Made by a program: the position numbers and the translations under genes. From contig CAZPUJ010000565.1 in assembly GCA_964589725.1 (NCBI GenBank), forward strand, positions 1 through 5,727: a stretch of 5,727 bases of DNA, read 5' to 3'. This DNA comes from CAYSHJ01 sp964589725. Lineage in GTDB: Bacteria > Planctomycetota > Planctomycetia > Planctomycetales > Planctomycetaceae. The stretch's first letter is position 1. The number at the start of each line of letters is the position of its first letter. Shown here one piece after another: positions 1-4,269 of this stretch. Below the pieces are notes generated by a model. That model did no database searches and was not told the origin of the DNA. It saw only the letters and a list, made by a program, of their open reading frames with translations.

Positions 1-45
1 CTCGGCGGGCAGTTGGTGAGATGTCACCTGGTGGAGAGTCGCTGA
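1..45 (+). CDS. C-terminal end of an OppD/DppD-like peptide ABC transporter ATPase (5' part outside the window)
   Basis: Reading from base 1, the frame gives LGGQLVRCHLVESR followed by TGA at 43-45. The 'VRCHL' tail resembles the last residues of OppD/DppD ATPases, where a cysteine followed by His-Leu is the final ligand of the C-terminal iron-sulfur/zinc motif. The stop overlaps the ATG of the OppF-like gene in a TGATG arrangement, as expected for the oppD-oppF order of peptide transporter operons. Only 14 codons are visible, so the identity is inferred from this tail and from the neighbour. A second frame that stops at 17-19 ends in SAGSW, shows no family resemblance, and is less likely. 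Confidence 0.6.
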   Translation, partial: LGGQLVRCHLVESR

Positions 46-47
46 TG
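33..47 (+). promoter_or_regulatory. Ribosome binding site and TGATG stop-start overlap that set the start of the OppF-like gene
   Basis: GGAG at 33-36 sits 8 bases before the ATG at 45-47. The A of that ATG is the last base of the upstream TGA (43-45), a classic translational coupling arrangement. The earlier in-frame ATG at 21 has only a GGTGAG directly abutting it, with no usable spacing. The start at 45 is therefore preferred over the one at 21. Confidence 0.65.
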
Positions 48-1172
48 ACGATTGCTGATGGCTCGACGAGCAAGCAAGCTCCGACGACCCCTCTCCCTAA
101 CCCTCTCCCCGGAGGGGCGAGGGAGCCGGACAGTCGCGCTCTCCGTGGAGAGGAGAGGGGACCGGACAAGGGTAGCCTGCCGCTACTTGAAGTCCGTCAT
201 CTTCGCGTCTTGTATCCCGTCTGGGGCGGCATTCTGCGACACAAGGTGGGTGAGGTACGGGCTGTCGACGACGTCTCGTTCTCGATTTGCGAGGGTGAAA
301 CGCTCGGCCTCGTCGGCGAATCGGGATGTGGCAAGACGACGGCGGCGAAGGCGATCTGCAACATTCTGCGCGAAATGACCCCCGGCGTGCGGCTTGAAGG
401 CGAGATCAAGTTCCGTACTAAGTCGGGCCAGGTGGTCGATCTGCTGAAGCTCGGCCGGCGCGAGATGCGACCGTATCGCGCCGAATTGCAGATGATCTTT
501 CAAGACCCGTTCTCGTCGTTGAATCCGCGGATGACGGTGCAAGAGATCATCGAACGGCCGCTCAAACTTCACGCGAAGCATTCGCCGAGCGAACGTCGCG
601 ATGATGTTGCCAGCTTACTGGAGCGAGTCGGCCTGCAATCGGATGCGATGACTCGCTACCCGCACGAATTCTCCGGCGGGCAACGGCAGCGCATCGGCAT
701 CGCGCGAGCATTGGCCGTGCGGCCACGATTGATCATCGCGGATGAGCCGGTCTCCGCGCTCGACGTCTCAGTCCAAGCTCAGGTGATCAACCTGCTGCAA
801 GACCTGCAGGACGAGTTCAAGCTGACCTACCTATTCGTCGCGCACGACCTCTCAGTCGTATACCACATCAGTAACCGCATCGCCGTGATGTACCTCGGCA
901 ACCTTGTCGAGATCGGCGACTCCGAGACGATCTATCGACAGCCCTCGCACCCGTACTCGAAAGCCCTGCTCTCCGCAGTTCCGCAACCCGATCCCGACAA
1001 GAAGCGTCCTGATCGAGTCCAACTTCGCGACGAGATTCCGTCGCCGTTGCGAAAGCCTGGCGGCTGTGCATTTCATCCGAGATGTCTGCTCGCGAAGCCG
1101 GAGTGTTCCATTGATGTTCCGAAGCTCGAACGCAAGCCAACCGGACAGGAGGCGGCCTGCCCGTGGGTATGA
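45..1172 (+). CDS. oppF: OppF/DppF-like oligopeptide ABC transporter ATP-binding protein
   Basis: This is one of the two cytoplasmic ATPases that power uptake of oligo- or dipeptides (peptide/nickel transporter family). With the ATG at 45 it has 375 residues, somewhat longer than usual because of an N-terminal repeat-derived extension. The family core begins near residue 47 (LLEV) and contains the GGILRHKVGEVRAVDDVSF segment typical of OppF/DppF. Motifs in order are Walker A GESGCGKTT (91-99), Q-loop FQDP (152-155), signature FSGGQRQR (209-216), Walker B LIIADEP with the catalytic Glu (229-235), and H-loop His267. The C-terminal oligopeptide-transporter domain starts at HPYSKALL (302-309). 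It ends with four cysteines, C341, C347, C354 and C372 (C-x5-C-x6-C-x17-C), spaced like the metal or [4Fe-4S] ligands described in DppD-type ATPases. It overlaps the OppD-like gene by one base. The substrate cannot be read from the sequence, and DppF is an equally good name. No clear terminator is seen in the 55 bases after its stop. Confidence 0.93.
   Translation: MTIADGSTSKQAPTTPLPNPLPGGAREPDSRALRGEERGPDKGSLPLLEVRHLRVLYPVWGGILRHKVGEVRAVDDVSFSICEGETLGLVGESGCGKTTAAKAICNILREMTPGVRLEGEIKFRTKSGQVVDLLKLGRREMRPYRAELQMIFQDPFSSLNPRMTVQEIIERPLKLHAKHSPSERRDDVASLLERVGLQSDAMTRYPHEFSGGQRQRIGIARALAVRPRLIIADEPVSALDVSVQAQVINLLQDLQDEFKLTYLFVAHDLSVVYHISNRIAVMYLGNLVEIGDSETIYRQPSHPYSKALLSAVPQPDPDKKRPDRVQLRDEIPSPLRKPGGCAFHPRCLLAKPECSIDVPKLERKPTGQEAACPWV
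88..160 (+). repeat. CCCTCTCC-type palindromic repeat embedded in frame in the OppF-like gene
   Basis: The outer arms CCCCTCTCC (88-96) and GGAGAGGGG (152-160) are perfect 9-base reverse complements. Between them are two more hairpins. CCCTCTCCCC (101-110) pairs with GGGGCGAGGG (114-123) with one mismatch around a GGA loop. CTCTCC (139-144) pairs with GGAGAG (147-152). Such a nested, cloverleaf-like fold is typical of small dispersed repeats, not of protein-driven sequence. In the gene's frame it encodes residues 15-39, including TPLPNPLPGGARE, which I recall as a recurrent low-complexity peptide in planctomycete and other GC-rich genomes. In the next frame the same DNA reads LSLTLSPEGRG. It lies before the ABC domain, so it should not disturb the ATPase fold. 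Confidence 0.75.
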
Positions 1173-1227
1173 AGGAAGTGCTGAGTGCCCGGTGCTTTGG
1201 ATTCAGCGTCCAGGATGAATTCCGAGT

Positions 1228-2205
1228 TTAGATTTGGAACTGCCAGGGCGCTGATTCCACGGGTCGCATCGCGAAAAACGTCTCGTGAATTCCCTCGCCC
1301 ACGGCGTTGAGCTTCGTTTGCAGTCCGTCGACGAACTGGTGTAGCCCCTGATCGATGATCGAATCCACGTCGGCGTAGGCCAGTTCCGATTTGAGACGTC
1401 CCAGCCGTTGTTCGGCCACGTTGCGATATGCTCCCGAGGGCGACCGCACGACCTCGTGAAGCGACTCGTCGGCATTCAACAGACAGTACTGCACGGCCCG
1501 TGGAAAGTCGCGATCCAGGATGAGGAACTCGACAACGCGGTGGATCGTGATCGCATGGTAGCGCTTGCGATACATCTCAAAGCCGCTCACCGACCGCAGG
1601 ACCGACGACCATTGCAGATCGTCGATCGTCGTCCCCACATCACGCACTTGAGGCAGAAGCGTGAAGTACTTGACGTCCAGAATACGACTGGTCTTGTCGG
1701 CTCGTTCCAGCAGTCGCCCGATGTTGGCGAAATGCCAACCTTTTCCATGTGACATCGTCGCATCGAGGATCCCATTGAACAGATGGCCGTGTTGCCTCAC
1801 GGCGTGGAAGAAATCCGACGGCGAGTCCAGGGGGCGTTGTTCGTCGGCCGCATCCTTGACCAGATAATAAAACTCGTTGAGTTGTTCCCAGGCCTCCGAG
1901 GAAATCGCTTCCCGCACGGTACGGGCGTTGTGACGCGCGGCACTTAGTGAAGAGATGATCGAATTCGGATACTCACGGTCGAAGGTCAGAAAGCGGATGA
2001 CATTCTCCGCGGTGGCCGGCCCATAATGCTCCGCGAAGATGTTGTCGTCTCCGGTCGTGTTGACCAACGGCGCCCACTGGGGAATTGTCCCGGGTGGCTG
2101 GTCCAGAATCTGATTGAGCGTGACATCGATGAAGCGTGCCAGATTCTCTGCCCGTTCGATGTTCCTCGCCATCCAATAAATCGACTCCGCCACTCGACTG
2201 AGCAT
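1228..2205 (-). CDS. Alpha-E domain protein (DUF403 family), partner of circularly permuted ATP-grasp
   Basis: This 325-residue all-helical protein opens with MLSRVAESIYWMARNIERAE, the hallmark N-terminus of the alpha-E family. A second conserved segment, GRLLERADKTSRILDVKY, lies at 163-180. Length and end-to-end character fit a complete family member. There is no signal peptide or membrane segment, so it is presumably cytoplasmic. The start is supported by GAGGAA (bases 2216-2211 on this strand) five bases before the ATG; the stop is TAA at 1230-1228. The biochemical role is not established. Comparative genomics places alpha-E proteins with circularly permuted ATP-grasp enzymes and transglutaminase-like proteases in a predicted peptide-forming or amide-ligating module. 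Here it is the second gene after the ATP-grasp gene, separated by 189 bases holding a large inverted repeat. It converges on the OppF-like gene with 55 bases between stops. Confidence 0.93.
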   Translation of the reverse strand: MLSRVAESIYWMARNIERAENLARFIDVTLNQILDQPPGTIPQWAPLVNTTGDDNIFAEHYGPATAENVIRFLTFDREYPNSIISSLSAARHNARTVREAISSEAWEQLNEFYYLVKDAADEQRPLDSPSDFFHAVRQHGHLFNGILDATMSHGKGWHFANIGRLLERADKTSRILDVKYFTLLPQVRDVGTTIDDLQWSSVLRSVSGFEMYRKRYHAITIHRVVEFLILDRDFPRAVQYCLLNADESLHEVVRSPSGAYRNVAEQRLGRLKSELAYADVDSIIDQGLHQFVDGLQTKLNAVGEGIHETFFAMRPVESAPWQFQI

Positions 2206-2250
2206 CGCAATTCCTCATGGATTTTCGATTGAACCACAGTCCGATCACTT

Positions 2251-2363
2251 AGAGCGTCTAACAGAATGAGAAATGTAACCCGAAGCGTGAGCGAGGGCGT
2301 TAGGAAATCCGCAACGAACTCGGCCCTCGCTGACGCTTCGGGTTACATTTTGTTACTCGCTCT
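2251..2363. repeat. Long imperfect inverted repeat (NPKRQRG-type element) between the ATP-grasp and alpha-E genes
   Basis: Bases 2271-2298 and 2323-2350 are 28-base reverse complements with a single mismatch (GTGAGC against GTCAGC), around a 24-base loop. The similarity extends outward. AGAGCG at 2251-2256 matches CGCTCT at 2358-2363, and TAACA follows on both sides, but the left arm carries about 7 extra bases (around GAATGAG). The arms are therefore about 48 and 41 bases long. The core TAACCCGAAGCGTCAGCGAGGG reads Asn-Pro-Lys-Arg-Gln-Arg-Gly in one frame, a string I recall from many spurious planctomycete ORFs, which suggests a dispersed family. In RNA it would form a very stable hairpin in the intercistronic region. 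A U-rich tract does not immediately follow on either strand, so a simple intrinsic terminator is not obvious. Confidence 0.85.
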
Positions 2364-2365
2364 TA

Positions 2366-2396
2366 ATCCAAAATCCAAAATCGAAAATCAAAAATC
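2366..2396. repeat. A-rich heptamer tandem repeat (ATCSAAA) touching the ATP-grasp stop codon
   Basis: On the plus strand, the units ATCCAAA, ATCCAAA, ATCGAAA and ATCAAAA follow each other from 2366, and a last ATC overlaps the minus-strand TGA of the ATP-grasp gene (2397-2395). The period is seven bases with a fixed ATC and A-run. The composition is strikingly AT-rich beside GC-rich coding sequence. It resembles the short heptameric repeats found between genes in several bacterial groups. On the minus strand it is a T-rich stretch directly after the stop. Confidence 0.7.
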
Positions 2397-3876
2397 AGAT
2401 CGGCGCGTCCCCCTCCGCGGTCGTGTCGCTTGATCGGGCCAGAACCCAAGTATCCTTGCTCCCTCCGCCCTGGGATGAGTTGACAACGAGCGAACCCTTG
2501 CGCAACGCCACGCGGGTCAGGCCCCCGGGCAACACCCAGATGTCTTTCCCATAGAGAATATAGGGCCGCAGGTCGACGTGCCGACCCTCGAAGTGGTCGT
2601 CCACGATCGTCGGCACCTGCGACAAAGAGAGCGTCGGTTGGGCGATGTAGTTTCGCGGGTTCTCCTCAATTCGGTGAGCAAATTCACGGCGCTGGTCCTC
2701 GGTCGAGTGCGGGCCGATGAGCATCCCATAACCGCCCGACTCGTTCGCCGCTTTCACCACCAGTTCGTGCAAGTGTTCCAGCACGTACTGGCGGTCTTCC
2801 GTCCGCACACAGACATAAGTCGGCACGTTGGGAATAATCGCCTCCTCATTCAGGTAATAGCGGATCATGGCGGGCACGAACGCGTAGATCACTTTGTCAT
2901 CCGCGACTCCACTTCCCGGAGCATTCGCCAACGCCACTCGCCCTTGGCGATACACGTCCATCAGCCCTGGCACACCCAGCATCGAATCCGAGCGAAAGGA
3001 CTCTGGGTCGAGAAAGTCGTCGTCGATCCGGCGATAGATCACGTCCACACGCTGAAAACCGTCCGTTGTTCGCATGTAGACGAAGCCGTCCTTGACGACC
3101 AGATCCCGGCCCTCGACGAGCTCAACCCCCATCTGCTGAGCCAAAAACGAATGCTCATAATACGCCGAGTTGTAAATGCCGGGAGTGAGAACCACGACCG
3201 TCGGCTCATGCACGTGATCCGGAGTCAGGTACGTCAAAGTTTCGTACAGGCGACTCGCATAGTCATTCACCGGACGAACTCGTGAGGCGGTGAAGACTTC
3301 TGGAAAACTCCGTTTCATCACCAACCGATTTTGCAGAACATACGAGACACCCGAAGGACAGCGCAGATTGTCTTCGAGCACATAAACCTGGCCGTCACTG
3401 TGCCGGATGAGATCGGTCCCCGTGATGTGGCACCAGACGCCGCGCGGCGGGTGGAGCCCCCGGCACGGTTCACGGTACGACTTCGCCGTCTCCATGAGTT
3501 CGCGTGGAACGACACCGTCGTTCAAGATCTGTTGTTGGTGATAGATGTCGTCAATGAACAGATTCAGCGCTTTGATTCGTTGCTTCAGACCGATTTCGAT
3601 CCTTTCCCATTCTTCGGCTTCAACGATCCGCGGAATAATGTCAAACGGAAAGATCTTCTCCGTACCGCGGTCGTCCCCGTAGACGGCAAATGTGATGCCC
3701 ATCCGCAGCAACGCCATCTCGATGGATGTCTGCCGCTGCTGGAGTTCTCCCGGTGGCAAAGAGTTGACCTTCTCCACCAACAACCGGGCCGCCGGTCGCG
3801 GCTTCCCCAGCGCGTCGATCAACTCATCGAAATAGGGATGCGTCTGATACGAGTCGAATGTGTGTGGCTGTGCCAT
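2395..3876 (-). CDS. Circularly permuted type 2 ATP-grasp protein (DUF404/DUF407-type)
   Basis: This 493-residue cytoplasmic enzyme is full length for the family. ATP-grasp enzymes couple ATP hydrolysis to ligation of a carboxylate with an amine or thiol through an acyl-phosphate. For this subgroup the substrate is unknown, and synthesis of a small peptide or an amide tag is a prediction. Conserved blocks in order are VYGDDRGTE (65-73), VLEDNLRCPSGVSYV (166-180), VLTPGIYNSAYYEH (229-242), IYRRIDDDFLDP (280-291), VALANAPGSGVADDK (314-328), ESGGYGMLIGP (379-389), HVDLRPY (433-439) and NSSQGGGSKDTWVL (466-479). The acidic, Asn and Lys positions of these blocks are intact, so it should be active. 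The frame stays open to a TTG at 3897, but the ATG at 3876 is preferred because a GGAGG lies 12 bases before it. It is the first gene of the minus-strand pair with the alpha-E gene. No transglutaminase-like gene adjoins the pair. Confidence 0.94.
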   Translation of the reverse strand: MAQPHTFDSYQTHPYFDELIDALGKPRPAARLLVEKVNSLPPGELQQRQTSIEMALLRMGITFAVYGDDRGTEKIFPFDIIPRIVEAEEWERIEIGLKQRIKALNLFIDDIYHQQQILNDGVVPRELMETAKSYREPCRGLHPPRGVWCHITGTDLIRHSDGQVYVLEDNLRCPSGVSYVLQNRLVMKRSFPEVFTASRVRPVNDYASRLYETLTYLTPDHVHEPTVVVLTPGIYNSAYYEHSFLAQQMGVELVEGRDLVVKDGFVYMRTTDGFQRVDVIYRRIDDDFLDPESFRSDSMLGVPGLMDVYRQGRVALANAPGSGVADDKVIYAFVPAMIRYYLNEEAIIPNVPTYVCVRTEDRQYVLEHLHELVVKAANESGGYGMLIGPHSTEDQRREFAHRIEENPRNYIAQPTLSLSQVPTIVDDHFEGRHVDLRPYILYGKDIWVLPGGLTRVALRKGSLVVNSSQGGGSKDTWVLARSSDTTAEGDAPI

Positions 3877-3888
3877 CGCGACACCCGG

Positions 3889-3893
3889 CCTCC
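3889..3893 (-). promoter_or_regulatory. Ribosome binding site GGAGG of the ATP-grasp gene
   Basis: On the minus strand GGAGG (3893-3889) precedes the ATG at 3876-3874 by 12 bases, which is longer than ideal but usable. No purine-rich motif precedes the alternative TTG at 3897, and the seven residues it would add (MRRPGVA) lie before the family's conserved region. This favours the 493-residue form. Confidence 0.5.
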
Positions 3894-3897
3894 GCAA

Positions 3898-4269
3898 GAC
3901 TGTTGGAGCGGCAACCAGTCTTGTTCCCTGTTGGTCGGCGGCATCTTAGCAAGATTCTCGGATGTTGCAGGTGATCGGCCTCACCGAAAGGCCGCTCCCA
4001 GTTTGAAAACACAGGCCTCGATGAACTCCTTTCCAGTTGCTGGTCACCACGCGTCTCCGGAGTTTGTTAGCAGCCTCAAGGTGCGCTCCACCACCTACTG
4101 CCGGTATTCCTCGTCGCTCAAGAATTCCGGCTCATCGGCGGAGCAAGCTCTATTCGACCACCGCGCGAGCTTTGTCCGAACACGGGACGTCGCATCGGCA
4201 TGATCGCGTTGATACGATCCGGCCCGCCCGCGAACAGGCATTCCACACTCTTTTCTGGGATGACGCAGG
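3898..4269. other. Divergent intergenic region between the ATP-grasp gene and the FG-GAP protein gene
   Basis: Both promoters should lie in these roughly 370 bases, but I see no strong consensus promoter. Visible structure includes GGAGCGGC (3905-3912) and its exact reverse complement GCCGCTCC (3991-3998). There is a small hairpin, CGGCCT (3976-3981) with AGGCCG (3989-3994) and a 7-base loop. There is a dyad, GATCG (4202-4206) with CGATC (4215-4219), about 50 bases before the FG-GAP start, which has the size of a simple operator. A weak minus-strand -10-like TAAGAT occurs at 3951-3946. No tRNA, transposase fragment or CRISPR-type repeat is seen. Confidence 0.4.

Noticed and set aside
21..44. 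Earlier ATG at 21 as start of the OppF-like gene
   Set aside because: It has no properly spaced ribosome binding site and would overlap the OppD-like coding end by 25 bases. The ATG at 45 has GGAG 8 bases upstream and the TGATG overlap.
52..378. Plus-strand frame reading LSLTLSPEGRG near its start
   Set aside because: It is the out-of-frame reading of the palindromic repeat and of the ABC ATPase gene. This peptide is a known kind of repeat-derived artefact.
1173..1227. Bidirectional terminator between the convergent OppF-like and alpha-E genes
   Set aside because: Only a weak GCTGA/TCAGC pair with a long interval (1180-1184 with 1203-1207) and no T-run is visible, which is not enough to call a terminator.
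2251..2396. CRISPR array or intrinsic terminator in the spacer between the ATP-grasp and alpha-E genes
   Set aside because: The repeats are inverted, or 7-base tandem units, with no regular spacers. The hairpin is not directly followed by a T-run on either strand in the sense needed for a simple terminator.
2578..3285. Plus-strand open frame of 235 codons
   Set aside because: It lies entirely antisense to conserved ATP-grasp motifs, and its His/Arg/Val-rich translation is typical of an antisense shadow.
3331..4203. Plus-strand open frame of 290 codons
   Set aside because: It is antisense to the N-terminal half of the ATP-grasp gene, which has strong family motifs along its whole length, and the remainder covers non-coding intergenic DNA.
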